Source of the DNA: Phoronis australis | Taxonomy: Eukaryota; Phoronida; Phoronidae | DNA: 64,000 nucleotides | NCBI GenBank assembly: GCA_002633005.1 | Contig: NMRA01000461.1 | Location: 167,861-231,860, forward strand | Reading direction: 5' to 3' | Shown here: positions 47,901 to 59,738 of the stretch, in pieces | Layout of the letters: every line of letters starts with the position of its first letter | Position numbering within the stretch: position 1 is the stretch's first letter | Position numbers and translations under genes: made by a program | The notes under the pieces: model-generated | The model's input: the letters and a program-made list of their open reading frames with translations, nothing else | The model's database searches: none | Told to the model about the DNA's origin: nothing

Positions 47901-49476
47901 TTAAATAGCTCTGCTTAATTGGTGCATGTCCACGTTCATGTTTGCGTCGTCATAGCACATAAACGTCGGAGAAACCGCAATTAAATCTCCGTTATTGCGG
48001 ATGATAGAAGTAGCATTCTTCATATTGGCTGAGCACTCCGTGACCTGTATAATTTTCGCTTGCTCTAGTGGTTAATGTCTGAGGCACGAACGTGTGCCAT
48101 TCCTGGGCTATATTATGGTCTTTTGGAAACGCAAAGTGTGAAATAATGCGTGTCCGATAATTGCTGCTGCATCCTCTCTGGAATTCTTCACAATACCCAG
48201 TCGAACTCAGTTTTCCAGACCACTTCGGCTCCCGGCTAGTGTAGAACAATGCAATGGTGGAGACCAGATCCAAAACATTTTAGTTATTTAGTTTTTTTGC
48301 GTTTATTTATTGATTAAATGTACACACATTTAAGACGAAATACTTAAAATATGATTACAAACTTTTTGATTTTCGAATTCAAGCATTTCTGGTCATGTTA
48401 AGAAGGGTTCAAAACTATTGCTATTACGAGGTGTTGTATCCTGAATGATAGTGCGCAACATGCATGTCTACAGTGCCACCAAAATTTGCAAATAATGGAG
48501 AGAAGACGATTCAGTCGTGGAAATTTTCTGCGCTCTGCGAAAGACACTTAACAATTCTTGAAATACATGTAGGAGAAACACCATTCGTCGTCACAAAACT
48601 ATTTTCTGGACTTCACATTTTCGAATAATACAATCTACGCATAGCTATACACGTAAGTCCGGGGTTAAGTTGTGGAACTGCAAAAATATTCGCGATAAGT
48701 CTTTGTACATAGAAAAAAAACTGAGATCCAACGAGAGCTCTCCATTTTGAACATGCTTGGAAAACATTTGACTTATGTTTGTTTAATTCTGCGTGGAATT
48801 TCGTGATTTACATGTAGCTTTCTCTCAAAAAACTTGCGTTACGGAAAGCACTCGTTCATAGTAATTCCTACAGTTTGTACGCAAGCTGTCATCAAATTTA
48901 TCTGATCCAACTAACAAGCTAATGAATTTCAGGGATTTAATGGCTGATGTTTATTGCAGAGGGACACAACTGGCGACGATGGGGGAGAACATGAAAGTAT
49001 AGTGTTCATCGACGGTGGGAAGGCGCGATATATTTCGGTTTGTATATTAGGATGCCTACATGTACACGGGCTCTCTTGCAGTACGCTAGATAGTAACATT
49101 TGAGTTTTAACAGCCATACGCTCGCTGCAGTGAAGCGCTTGTAACTCACTAAGCGCCCATACCAAAAGACCATGTTTGCTGCAAGCTTGCGGCAAACAAT
49201 TTTGTTTGCAGCAAACCAGCCGCAAAGTTTGCAGGAGTTTGCCGCTACCCGCAACTCAGCCGCACACATTGCCGCAACCTTACTGCAAACACTGAAGTTT
49301 GCAGGAATGTTGCGGCAAAATTGGTTATTGAAAAAGTGTTTGCTGGAAAGTTGCAGGAATTCTACTGTTGAAAAAGTGTTTGCAGGAAAGTTGCAGGAAA
49401 CTTGATGAAAAAGTGTTTGCGGGAAAGTTGCACGGAACTTTATTGGTGAAAAAGTGTTGTCGGGAAAGTTGCAGGA
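44924..49476. repeat. Direct duplication of about 2.26 kb split by a single N
   Basis: 44924-47181 and 47183-49476 are about 98-99 percent alike (scattered substitutions, small indels, and one extra repeat unit of about 35-40 bp near the end of copy 2). The only N lies at 47182, exactly between them. The low divergence and border N fit two haplotypes or overlapping contig ends. Every feature in copy 1, including a THAP-like fragment and the CACTA-like left end, is therefore counted twice. Confidence 0.9.
45732..46013 (-). pseudogene. THAP-like fragment (repeated at 47992-48273)
   Basis: The minus strand reads YCEEFQRGCSSNYRTR, then ISHFAFPKDHNIAQEWHTFV. This recalls the THAP order C-x4-C, SNYRTR, F.FPKD and the invariant Trp. 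The C..H second half is not visible downstream (the frame ends NYTGHGVLSQYEEC...), so if it is THAP it is decayed. It is kept in the near-identical partner at 47992-48273 with only three or four residue changes. The match is motif-level only. Confidence 0.35.
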
Positions 49477-49596
49477 AAGTTTATTGCTGAAGTGTTCTCA
49501 GGAATAAGTGAAAAAGTGCTTGCACGAAATTTGCAGTAAACTTCAATGTTTAAAGTGTTAGCATTAAGATTGTGAAAATGTTAGAAATTTTGAAAT

Positions 49597-51725
49597 TATT
49601 TTTTATTTTCTAAATTTCAAAGAAACCTCAAATCCCAGAAACTAAGCAGGGCAGATACATATTTTCGATAACTTAATACCTAAATGTGACCTACTGTTGG
49701 GTAAGTTACATTGTTAAAAACATCAAATGCTCAAAGACGACCAAATGCGACCTAAAACCCTATAGAATATAACTGCATCTATTTGTACTGTTTTTAATTC
49801 AGTCACTATACTTAACAAGTTTTGAACTTTCTTGCTGCTGTCAAAGTCAGTACAGCAAAATCTTAAATGCAATTGCTTTAAAACAACAAAGGCAGTGTTA
49901 CCTGCATGGTGTGTGATCAAGCAAAATAAATATCAATACAAACCATACACAAATATATGATCCAATTTCACCAAATGTGCAAGTATTAGCATTTAGAGCA
50001 ATTTGTACTTTTCCAACATTTGAAATTATCTCATAATCAGGTGTAGCAGCCGCCTTAGCTACAATTAAATTTTGTCTACTTTCGTCGGACAAAATTAATA
50101 GCCAAAAATTACTCATTCTGATTTTTCAAGGACATGTATTTAGCATTGTTGTGAAGACCCACAATTTTTCAAAATATTGTGTGTCAGCAGCTATGGTACG
50201 GACTTGGATATGACTCGGGATTCTTGTGGTACTGCATATTATTTACGAAAAAATAAGAATTTTAATTTCACTAGTGTCCTTATATTATTGTTTTATGCTT
50301 TTAGGGTTATTGTTTATTTTAATCATTCTAGCCCAGCTACATGTTGAAGTGTTAGGACTGTTTTCAAGGAATGCCTCTTGGAATACAATGATGTTTAATG
50401 CCTCTAAGGCAGTTGATTGTTTACTTAAATTATGCTAGCCCAGCCACAAGTTGATCTGGTGGGACTGTTATCAAGGAAAGCATGTGGTTGTCAAGGTTAC
50501 ATGCCTGGGAAGTGACCTATAAGCTTCCATTTAAACTAAATTCAAACGGTTTTGGTACAGCCTAGACTCTACATAGATAACTGAAGAACTGTAAATATGT
50601 GAGTTTTGAATTGAAAATTGTATTTATGTTGACGTGATTGGTAAGTAAAATTACTTAGACNTATTTTTTATTTTCTAAATTTCAAAGAAACCTCAAATCC
50701 CAGAAACTAAGCAGAGCAGATACATATTTTCGATAACTTAATACCTAAATGTGACCTACTGTAGGGTAAGTTACATTGTTAAAAACATCAAATGCTCAAA
50801 GACGACCAAATGCGACCTAAAACCCTATAGAATATAACTGCATCTATATGTACTGTTTTTAATTCAGTCACTATACTTAACAAGTTTTGAACTTTCTTGC
50901 TGCTGTCAAAGTCAGTACAGCAAAATCTTAAATGCAATTGCTTTAAAACAACAAAGGCAGTGTTACCTGCATGGTGTGTGATCAAGCAAAATAAATGTCA
51001 ATACAAACCATACACAAATATATGATCCAATTTTACCAAATGTGCAAGTATTAGCATTTAGAGCAATTTGTACTTTTCCAACATTTGAAATTATCTCATA
51101 ATCAGGTGTAGCAGCCGCCTTAGCTACAATTAAATTTTGTCTACTTTCGTCGGACAAAATTAATTGCCAAAAATTACTCATTTTGATTTTTCAAGGACAT
51201 GTATTTAGCATTGTTGTGAAGACCCACAATTTTTCAAAATATTGTGTGTCAGCAGCTATGGTACGGACTTGGATATGACTCGGGATTCTTGTGGTACTGC
51301 ATATTATTTACGAAAAAATAAGAATTTTAATTTCACTAGTGTCCTTATATTATTGTTTTATGCTTTTAGGGTTATTGTTAATTTTAATCATTCTAGCCCA
51401 GCTACATGTTGAAGTGTTAGGACTGTTTTCAAGGAATGCCTCTTGGAATACATTGATGTTTAATGCCTCTAAGGCAGTTGATTGTTTACTTAAATTATGC
51501 TAGCCCAGCCACAAGTTGATCTGGTGGGACTGTTATCAAGGAAAGCATGTGGTTGTCAAGGTTACATGCCTGGGAAGTGACCTATAAGCTTCCATTTGAA
51601 CTAAATTCAAACGGTTTTGGTACAGCCTAGACTCTACATAGATAACTGAAGAACTGTAAATATGTGAGTTTTGAATTGAAAATTGTATTTATGTTGACGT
51701 GATTGGTAAGTAAAATTACTTAGAC
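49597..51725. repeat. Direct duplication of exactly 1064 bp split by a single N
   Basis: 49597-50660 and 50662-51725 are each 1064 bp, differing at about a dozen scattered bases. The single N at 50661 sits between them. Copy 1 begins TATTTTTTATTTTC and ends TTACTTAGAC, as does copy 2, after which unique sequence resumes. This is the same signature as the other two N-split duplications. Small ORFs present in both copies carry no recognisable domain. Confidence 0.92.
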
Positions 51726-52063
51726 TTCATTCATGAATCAGTAGTTTTGGTCTTATAAACAAAAGGAAGGTGCTTTTTTACTGATTCAGGTTATAATGGT
51801 TAGGGGAAAGTACAGCATATAATCAAATGACTTAACTGGGGTTGAGACCAGAATCAACTAGTTTCCAAAACGTTGTCAAGTTACATGTAACCAGTCCTTC
51901 AAAATAATCACTTAATTGAGATTGTAAAACTTAAGTTTGTGTCAATTTTCACATCGCTCTCTGACTGTTTGATTCACTTTTATGGAACAACATTTTTTAT
52001 TTTGATTTAATGCATGGTAACTATTGGGCACAAAATAAGATTAGCATATTGTCTATTTAGGTT

Positions 52064-52702
52064 ATTGTTTACAATCCGACTCCATTAACGTACATACTTG
52101 ATACTACTATTTTCTGAATCCTCGAGTCGGGGTGATTCCAAAAATGTATTACTTGTATTGATTGGTCGATTATTATTCACAATTTCCAAGTTTTTCCAAA
52201 GCGTTCATTTGGAACGCGGATTTAGTGAAGCAGCCATTTTTAAAATGCCACACCTGTAGGAAGGATTGATAACTAACGATTAACCGCGAGATGTCAAGTT
52301 TTCGAGGACTACATTTGTCCGTGAGAACACACACTCTCGTGTTTTTTCTAATGAAGTTTTTAAGAGAGAATCCTTTATAAATGACTATTACAGTTTTTGT
52401 CAGAGTTTCCCCAACATTCCACGCGGTATCTTCAACATACTAGCCAATTTTGGGGTCTTTTTGACACACGCATGATCGTTGTAGTTATCATTCCTGCCGA
52501 CAGGTGTCGCAGTTTTATATCGGCGGTCACTCGAGATCGGCTGCCGCCAATGAACAGCTCCTAAAAACCGTGAATGCATGAATAAAAAAGCCTAATCGGT
52601 ACGAGTAATACATTTTTGGAATCACCCTGATCACCCTGACGAGAGGATTCAGAAAATGTTAATATCAAGTATGTACGTTAATGGAGTCGGATTGCAAACA
52701 AT
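52064..52702. mobile_element. MITE nested in the intron-1 element, about 100-bp inverted arms
   Basis: Left arm 52064-52166 and right arm about 52600-52702 are inverted copies: ATTGTTTACAATCCGACTCC on the left and, on the other strand, ATTGTTTGCAATCCGACTCC. Both continue through ATTAACGTACATACTTGATA and GGTGATTCCAAAAATGTATT. It is 639 bp in all, with no ORF of note in the centre. The target duplication is unclear. Confidence 0.8.
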
Positions 52703-54892
52703 ATATTTAACTACTGGTAGGTGTTTTAACTTCCATCACCTCCTTCAGTCATACGCCAATTCCCAGTCTGCAGTCAAACTATTGAACACAAGTTCATCTG
52801 TCTGTTCATACATGAGTAGGAAGTGCAAAGATTCGGCTTAAAACGTAATTGAGATTCTAATAAGACTATCACAAATGTATTTTTGTGGAAAGTGAAATGG
52901 CATTCATATTTTAGGTTTATGAATATTGAGTGACATAATGTACTTGATGAAAGCCAGACACATTGCAGAGGTTATGAGGCAACAAGTTACACTGGAACAA
53001 ATGTCGTACACAGCATCTCAAGGTTGGTTAGAACAAACATGGAAGAAAACACGAGCGATCATCTCATATGATCCCTATGGAACACCACTGATTGCTGTAA
53101 TGCAGATTAGTCTGGAGTAGAATGTGTTTAGAACGTCCACTAGTATGGTTATAACTGGATAACCTCTGTAGTTGTTCTTTTCAACACCATGGTAATGTTG
53201 TAAAATGGAAAGGTATAATTTATGTTTGATGCCTTAGATAAATTGATAAATGAATGATGTTATTGGATGATATAGCTATTTTCGAAATATTGCAAATTTC
53301 AACATAGGCCTACAAGATAAATGATAGCCCATTGTGTAGACTGATGTATCATGAAACCATATTAGGAAGCAAAAATAGTAATCGATGACGTATTCGACAG
53401 TTTTTAAATATTTTAGATGAGCATGGGAAAAATAAATATGTTTATAATTGTTAAGAGTGATTTTTTCAGATGACAAGTAATGAGGCAATTTAAGATAAAA
53501 TGCTAAATGGTCTCGACACGCTATTCTAAGCATGCCTTTCCACGGGGGAAAGTCAGATATCATGGTTTTCTCCACTGGCATTCGACACATTTTACGTCAT
53601 TTTCAATGCTAATTAACACCTCGTTGGGCGTATTTCAACGCTGTGTTGCTGTTGTTAGTTTAGTCACGTAAATAACATCATTGTTGCAATTATTATAGAT
53701 TTTGTCGTGCGTTAAGAATAAAAGTTCTCAGTATATTGTAATTAAAGCTTGCATACATTCAAGTTGTTCTCTAGATACAAGTTGTAATACAAGTATTATT
53801 ACTAATTGCCACTGTAGACACTTTTATAGTTCCTGTTGTTCATTGTCATGTGATTTTATTTTCATTTCTAGTCAACACACACAAGATTGAAAATTATCGT
53901 GTTAAATCCAGTGTGCAGTTGATTGTGTATTTTCTTGTTTTAACAAGTTGGCATGCAATAAAAATTATATATTATTTGCCAAGGGCACTTCTGCATGAAG
54001 TTATTCGTGCCACAATTCAAGTATGTTGTAGCCTTGCAGCAATATTTTTTTTCTGGTGGTTCGCAGAAACTTCTATATAACCCCATGAAGATGTTTGCGG
54101 CAAACTTGCAGCAATGTGAGTGGCTGGGTTGGGTTGCAGGAACTGTTCCATATAAGGACATAGAGATGTTTGCTGCCGAAGCTTGCGGCAAACTTCTGCA
54201 TGGTAAAAGTTTGCTGCATGGTTTCGGCAAGCATGCGGCAAGCTTGCTGCAATGTTTGCGTCTAGGTTGCATGAAATTTGCATCCACTTTTTGTTCAGAG
54301 TTGATTCTACGTGTTTGGGGCTGGTTTGCAGAAACTTTGCAGCAAGCTTGCCGCAACGTTGCGGCAAGCTGGCGGCAAGTGTTTGCCGGAAGGCCTTTTT
54401 TGGTATGGGCGACGCTTGTGAAGTAATTGTTTACTAATAGAAAGCCCTGCGATCAAGTTATCGTGTGGAAAGCTGTTCTCACAAAGTCCCCTTATCATAT
54501 GTATACTCTGCTGTCGATCACAAGGTTGAGAATGATATTCTTTCAATAACACCACCTAGTTACAGGCATTTAATTCCAGTCGTCCATTGCTAATCAGTGA
54601 TTTAGACGTGAAGCAGTAATAAAACGTGTTAAAGTGGATGTTAAATTGTGTTCACCCCATGCCTATTCATCGTCGCATAAATTCCACCCAGTTATGTCTG
54701 GCATAAGGTAACAATCTGGATACATCAAAAGCAGTATTAGCGACATCACAGCTGCGATAACTCGTACACCCACCATCACCACTGCTATTGCTGCTGTGCT
54801 GGTGTCACCATGCTATAGCAAAACCAATACCGGCAATTGTACTAATGTCACTGTAAATTACAGAACTTCATTCCACGCTCCCATTTTTACAG

Positions 54893-54994
54893 AAGTTTGA
54901 TTCAACCGTTGCAACTAACATAGACGAGGAGGGTCTGCAACCCGACGCTCACGCCGGAGACATCCTGGGTGAAGAATTCATGACAGAGTCTGAC
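54893..54994 (+). CDS. Astacin gene exon 2: propeptide
   Basis: Bounded by CCCATTTTTACAG and a GTAAAGT donor at 54995, 102 bp and phase 0-0. It reads KFDSTVATNIDEEG, then DAHAGDILGEEF and MTESD (residues 51-84 of the assembled protein). Astacin propeptides carry a short F-x-G-D motif whose Asp binds the active-site zinc and keeps the enzyme latent. Here the corresponding segment is H-A-G-D with Asp at residue 73, so the Gly-Asp core is kept while the Phe position is His. Confidence 0.8.
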
Positions 54995-54999
54995 GTAAA

Positions 55000-56150
55000 G
55001 TAGTTATATCACTTGACATTTTGAGAGCCCGGCGTAACTACCATTTGACTCTGGACATAAGGAGTCGCGTGGAAGTTGAATGTCGTGGATGTTATAGTAA
55101 CTATCTGGCATGTGTAAGTGATAGACATAAGGTTACATAGCACCCTAGAAAATGGCTACATCTGGCTAACTTCGGAACATGAATCTCGGAATTGACTGGT
55201 CGGTTCATATGAACCTTTCGAATGGCTACGCCTAATGGAATGTTCACTGAAAAGATGAGCGACAATTTGCTCAACTTTTACACCGCTGTCGGGTCTTTGT
55301 CTAAACCATTTATAGCAAGGGAGATTTTGGTACGTTGTTTTGCTGCCAATTTACGGTTCGTTTCAGTCGGCTAAATTTTAGTCAAAGAAATGGTCACGTA
55401 GATCAATGGTGGAAAACGAATAAAGCGGCAAAGATTAGATCTTAAGGTGTTCTACTTGTACTTCCAGAGAGTAGGTACAATTACTTAGTTGAAATCAGTT
55501 ACATATGTAAGCATTTGACTAAGTTCACAACCTTGTAGCTGCTTTCCTACCTAACTCTAAGTAAAATTATCAAAACGTTCTAGGATTTTCAAATTTCTGG
55601 TGTCATTTTCTGTATGTACGGAATTTTAACATGTAAACTTTGAAAAAATTCTGTCATCGTCTTTCAAATTTGAAGGAACTTCAAGTCAGTATTGATGTAC
55701 AATGTACGCAGAGTTTTTTCGCGATAAAACGACATTTTTTACCTTCCAACTGTACCTAAATCAGCTTTTAATAAGATGCTATACCGTCTAATTTATTTTC
55801 AAGAAACGACCAACAAGTTTATTTTTTATAGGCAACCAGGCAATAAAAGTAGAAAAACATAGTGAGAGGGCAAAGACAATATATAATTTATGCAACCATC
55901 GTGTGCACGCTATTAAATTTACTCCTTGGTTTTATTCAATTGTTTCTAAAAAAATATTCTTAAATTGCGGCTAACGTTGGATATTAGATTACATGTGCAG
56001 CCCAACTTCTTGTGCATATGCATGACCCAATCGCACACAAATTCGATAAGTACAAAATATTCATGTAGTGGAAAAAGCATGATCACGGACGACGTATAGA
56101 TTTAGTGCTTCTACACTGAACGATGTATCCAAATCCCTCCTTTCATTTCA
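55000..56150. other. Astacin intron 2
   Basis: AT-rich intron with no recognisable exon, repeat array or element. Confidence 0.5.
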
Positions 56151-56151
56151 G

Positions 56152-56363
56152 AAATTCTCCAAACGGAAGGCAGTCTTGTTCCAACAGTATATATGGCCGG
56201 AGGGCATTATACCGTGGTATTTCGATTCCAGCCGCGAATTTCAGAACCAAACGTCACGTGACAAAATTTGGGACGCCATCTACCACTGGCAGAACTTGAC
56301 ATGTTTACGGTTCCCTTACAGGAACACGGATTCCAATTATTTGAAGATAGGGACGGGAACCGG
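56152..56363 (+). CDS. Astacin gene exon 3: activation site and N-terminal catalytic lobe
   Basis: The acceptor TTTCATTTCAG (AG 56150-56151) opens in phase 0 with KFSKRKAVLF. The basic SKRK (residues 87-90) is the expected proprotein processing site just before the mature N-terminus. QYIWPEGIIPWYFD follows, the conserved astacin start (..WP.G.IPY..), then DAIYHWQNLTCLRF with the first conserved Cys and SNYLKIGTGTG. The GTAAAT donor at 56364 leaves phase 2, which exon 4 completes to Gly. Confidence 0.93.
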
Positions 56364-58157
56364 GTAAATAACTTACAGTTTCGCAAATGAACTCAATAAG
56401 TTTTGTCCTTGTCTAATTTGGGTGTAACTTTAGCAATTCCTACCATAAACAGCTGCTAGGTTGACCTCAACTTAATCAAGAATGAAATGTTTCTAAAAAT
56501 AATTCAAACGTGGCACGTAGCCAAAAAGGAAGCAGGGAGTTCTGCTACGAGTACTAAAGCTCAACCAAATTGACAGATGTGCTCCGCTAACAGTTCAGGA
56601 TCTCTGAAGCCGGCGCCAGCACGAGCTCGCTTACAAACCTCCCAAACAATAACTGAAGATCGAATTTGCTCCTAATGTCCATGCAGTTTATCAAATGAAT
56701 ATAATTCATGCATACCTGCAAGTAATCATAATGCTTGTGCAATTGAAGACGGCAATGCCTTCTGCATAATGTCGCATTCTCATAGGATGTCGTTATTTTC
56801 AACCGTAGTTGTAGCAGTAAGAATTTGCTGCGGACATAAACAAACGTGGCAACGAACAGGAAACGTCTGACAATTTGATTAGCGTAAACACATTGTATAT
56901 GTACAGTACATGTATATAGCCACATACAGTGTACATATATATTAAGAATCTCTGATATTTCATTTGTCTAATATATTATATTTATATGTTATCCGTTAGA
57001 TATATTATTTGTGTTACGATTTAGTAGCCTGTGTGTCGTGGTGCAAGCATGGAAGTGCGAGAAAGCTCTAGCAAAAATGAAAATAAAATGGACACTTGTT
57101 TAAAGTCGATGTCTTTTTGCAAATTTTGGTAAAGATATATATTTTGAGCTAGTAGGATCAGTAAGTGAATATCACAATTTGCCAGCTGAGCATTTTTCAA
57201 CACTCCAACCAAAACAGATGCTGTGTCTACGGGAATATCTACCTCATATACAGGTTGTATTTGCTTTCACCATTTGGTGAACAGAAGCCAAAACGAGATA
57301 TTATACGGCATTCTCAAAACAAATGAAAAAATGTTCACTGTGCTCTCCACACAGAGAACGTAAGACTTCTGTTCTTACTTCAGTTTATGCAAAGTTATTG
57401 GTTGGCAACACCCCGCGAATTAGCTGGTACTTAAACCACCTTTGTCTCACGATGTTTTGAGGTTATTGTCCAGAGTAGAGGTTGGTTTACCCCTGTGTTA
57501 TTGAACTCTCATGTCTCACACTTTCATGACCTTTTACTTGTTACCTTGACCTTTGCATGGCAGCGGTGGTTGTACCTTTGGGAATGTGCACCTCGAAACA
57601 AGTCAAAATAGGAGTTAGTAGTATTTGGCGTAGTGAAAAAATTGATGTTTCAGTATTTCTACCTCTTTTTTATTTTCTGAACGGGGTTCTATGCAGACTT
57701 AAACATTTACTACTAAACGCCTCGTTTTTATGCAATCTCATCATTCAATACTTTCATGAATCTCATAACATACAAAAGACAAATAGAGTAGATATTTTTA
57801 AAACGGTCATAATTAAGAAAGCCTAACATATTTGTCTTCAGCAGCTACCCCATGCGAAACATTCTGCAGGCAGAAATTCTTTCCCATCAACCGTCCATTC
57901 GTAGAAGAGGCATTGTGGCCTATGGATTAGGTGCCGCTTCTTTCCTCAAGGTTGTGCGTTTGAGTCCAGTTAGAGCACACTGGGAGACCCTTAAGTCGGG
58001 TTTTCAGCTCCTCAGCTCAATTCATCTATGTGTAAATAAAGCAAAAAATTGGTTCCAGGTGATTTGTGCAATGGGCCCACCTCTGATACATTGTGTAATA
58101 GCCCACAAGTACTTATTTTTCAATCTATCCGTACTCGCAATTTAATTATACATGTAG
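56364..58157. other. Astacin intron 3
   Basis: Contains the SINE-like element at 57915 and TGTACATGTA words near 56900. The minus-strand ORF at 56587-56925 has no recognisable domain. Confidence 0.5.
57915..57985 (+). repeat. tRNA-derived SINE-like element in astacin intron 3
   Basis: GTGGCCTATGGATTAGGTGC (A-box-like) and GGTTGTGCGTTTGAGTCCAG (B-box-like) are spaced as in a tRNA promoter. It differs in sequence from the SINE-like element at 38251. It is a repeat rather than a functional tRNA; pairing in the stems is poor. Confidence 0.5.
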
Positions 58158-58239
58158 ATGTGCTTCATATATCGGACGCCAAGGCTTTCCGCAACCCATA
58201 TACCTGCTTGAAAATAAAGGCGGAGGAACGTGTTTAACA
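58158..58239 (+). CDS. Astacin gene exon 4: conserved CxSxxGRxGGxQ region
   Basis: Acceptor TACATGTAG at 58157. The first base completes the Gly codon of exon 3, then 27 codons read CASYIGRQGFPQPIYLL and ENKGGGTCLT, ending at a GTGAGT donor (58240) in phase 0. This is the astacin stretch G-C-x-S-x-V/I-G-R-x-G...Q-x-(V/I)-x-L...G-x-C that precedes the zinc site. The two Cys form the short disulfide of the active-site cleft in the family. The exon is too short to stand out as an ORF; it was found from the expected sequence and both splice phases. Confidence 0.92.
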
Positions 58240-59066
58240 GTGAGTATGCTAACACGTTAACACTGATTTCCTCTCTGAAGAATGTAACCTAGTTTTGGCT
58301 TGGTGAGATGACTTAAAACTGACAAAAATCAAATTCTTTCCGTTTTTATGCAAAATCCAAAACAACGCAGCCACTGGGAGTTTTCTTAACTGTAAAGTTT
58401 AGAATATCGCTAAGTATGAAACTTGAACGACTTTTTGTCGCTTTTTGGAAGCATTTTTTCATGGAAAACAGCGTTAACTGCCTTCTAGGGAATTGGGGTT
58501 GTGGAACAAAAAACGTGGATCCACAGAAATAAAATCATTGTTCAAAATTTAAAAACTGTTGGTATCCAGACACATGTTTAACATGACATCAAGTGACAAT
58601 GGTCAATTTCTTTTATCAGATGTCATGTTTGGTCTATTTGTTGTGTTACCTGGGCGTGCTGACGTTTCCACCCCGGTATATGAATTACAAATGTACATTA
58701 TTCTTATTCTTATTACTATCACTGTTACTATTTCTGTTACTGTTATTGTTATTGTCGTTGTTGTTACTGTTATGACTAGTATTAATCTTTGAAACTATGT
58801 GGGAGTTGTTGGTTTGCTCGTGGAGAAATTGAAAGCAAAACTCTTGACGGAAATTCAAAACGGAGCTTTCTGTCTCTGTTTATTCAATGGATGAAGGAAG
58901 CTAAGAACCGAGTATTAACCTCACCACCCCGTTGAGGTGCATAACGACAATACTTAAAGAAATGTGTTATTTATTCTTCATTTATACTTAAAGAAACGTG
59001 TTAGTTATTCGTCATTTCAAGGAAAAGATTATAGAGGATGTTTGTGACATTTACCAATTATTGCAG

Positions 59067-59261
59067 AGAGGACTCATCGCGCACGAGATTGGACACGCCG
59101 TTGGGTTCTTACACGAGCATATGAGAATCGACAGGGACAATTTTGTAGAGATTCTTTGGGATAACATTCTAGACGGAAACGGAGATAATTTCAAGAGTTA
59201 CAATATCACTTCACTTGCCGTTGAGTACGACCTTGAGAGCGTTATGCACTACGGGTTAAAG
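59067..59261 (+). CDS. Astacin gene exon 5: zinc-binding active site
   Basis: Codes the diagnostic HEIGHAVGFLHE of the astacin family (HExxHxxGxxHE): zinc ligands His188, His192 and His198, catalytic Glu189 (numbering of the assembled 344-residue protein). It is followed by RIDRD and later SVMHYG, the Met-turn with Met242 and the Tyr244 fifth ligand. The enzyme would be a secreted zinc endopeptidase of the metzincin clan, acting outside the cell after propeptide removal. The acceptor TTGCAG ends at 59066 and the GTGAGA donor starts at 59262, phase 0-0. All catalytic residues are intact. Substrate cannot be told from sequence; hatching, matrix-processing and digestive roles all occur in the family. 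Confidence 0.97.
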
Positions 59262-59611
59262 GTGAGAATGGGAGATAACTCCTACAGTGTTATATCCATC
59301 AACATTATACTAATTCCCAAATTTGGAGTACACATGTCAACCTTTGTTTAATACATATATTTTAAGATAATACGAGTAACCGCTCCATTTTGTTCAATAC
59401 GGGATTTGAAATAAAGACTTTACGGTGGAAGCTGGGCACGACGGTTTTGCCACTTGATAACTGACTCCCACATGCACCACTTATAACCCCCTACCCGTTG
59501 TCTGTGTACGGCTCTCTCATCAGCATAAGTGACTGAAACTTTGCGTTTAACTGCAACGTCAACATGCTCGCTTGGAATGGTCGTACAGAATGTTTAATCT
59601 TGATTTTCCAG

Positions 59612-59738
59612 ACATTCTCTAAAAATGGTCAGCCAACCATTAGAACAAAACGAGAGGAGTTGTCCTTTTTACCCGGAAGTCGTCATGGTCTGACGTTTTA
59701 CGACGCAAAAATGGCCAACATCGTTTACAATTGCAAAG
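59612..59738 (+). CDS. Astacin gene exon 6: C-terminal catalytic lobe
   Basis: The acceptor GATTTTCCAG (AG 59610-59611) opens in phase 0 on TFSKNGQPTIRTKRE, then LSFLPGSRHGLTFYDAKM and ANIVYNCK. This is the usual astacin close (FS.ng..Ti......iGqr.glS..D...in..Y.C) with the last Cys that pairs with the first Cys of exon 3. The usual I-G-Q-R stretch is replaced by P-G-S-R. The exon ends in phase 1 before GTCTGT. Confidence 0.92.

Larger units (their letters stand above)
49149..54420. mobile_element. CACTA-like DNA transposon with repeat-rich subterminal regions
   Basis: The left end CACTAAGCGCCCATACCAAA (49149; also 46891 in the duplicate copy) and right end, on the opposite strand, CACAAGCGTCGCCCATACCA (to about 54420) form imperfect inverted termini. 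About 300 bp inside each end is packed with short words such as TTTGCTGCAAGC, GCAAGCTTGCGGCAAAC and GTTGCGGCAA in both orientations. CAC-starting termini plus arrays of short direct and inverted subterminal motifs are characteristic of CACTA/EnSpm elements. No matching 2-3 bp target duplication could be read. No transposase is recognisable, so it is probably non-autonomous. Removing the false 1.06-kb duplication inside it gives about 4.2 kb. Confidence 0.5.
40278..54892. other. Astacin intron 1, filled with transposons
   Basis: The 14.6-kb gap between exons 1 and 2 holds a MITE (43.3-44.2 kb), a CACTA-like element, a nested MITE (52.06-52.70 kb) and two N-split duplications that are probably artificial; the true intron may be about 11.3 kb. 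The stretch 40790-40945 is rich in TTCCTTAA/TTCTTAA words. A minus-strand ORF at 42421-42678 (GKRGGTGHREVVCPAAIIPV, then NLVTTCFPRIKN) has protein-like composition but no known family. No further astacin exon was found. Confidence 0.6.

Noticed and set aside
53940-54426. Overlapping 116-143 codon ORFs on both strands
   Set aside because: Same cause: low-complexity subterminal transposon repeats keep several frames open.
58559-58792. Hydrophobic ORF resembling a membrane helix
   Set aside because: The Ile/Val/Leu run is the translation of a TTATTATT/TTACTGTTA simple repeat inside astacin intron 4.
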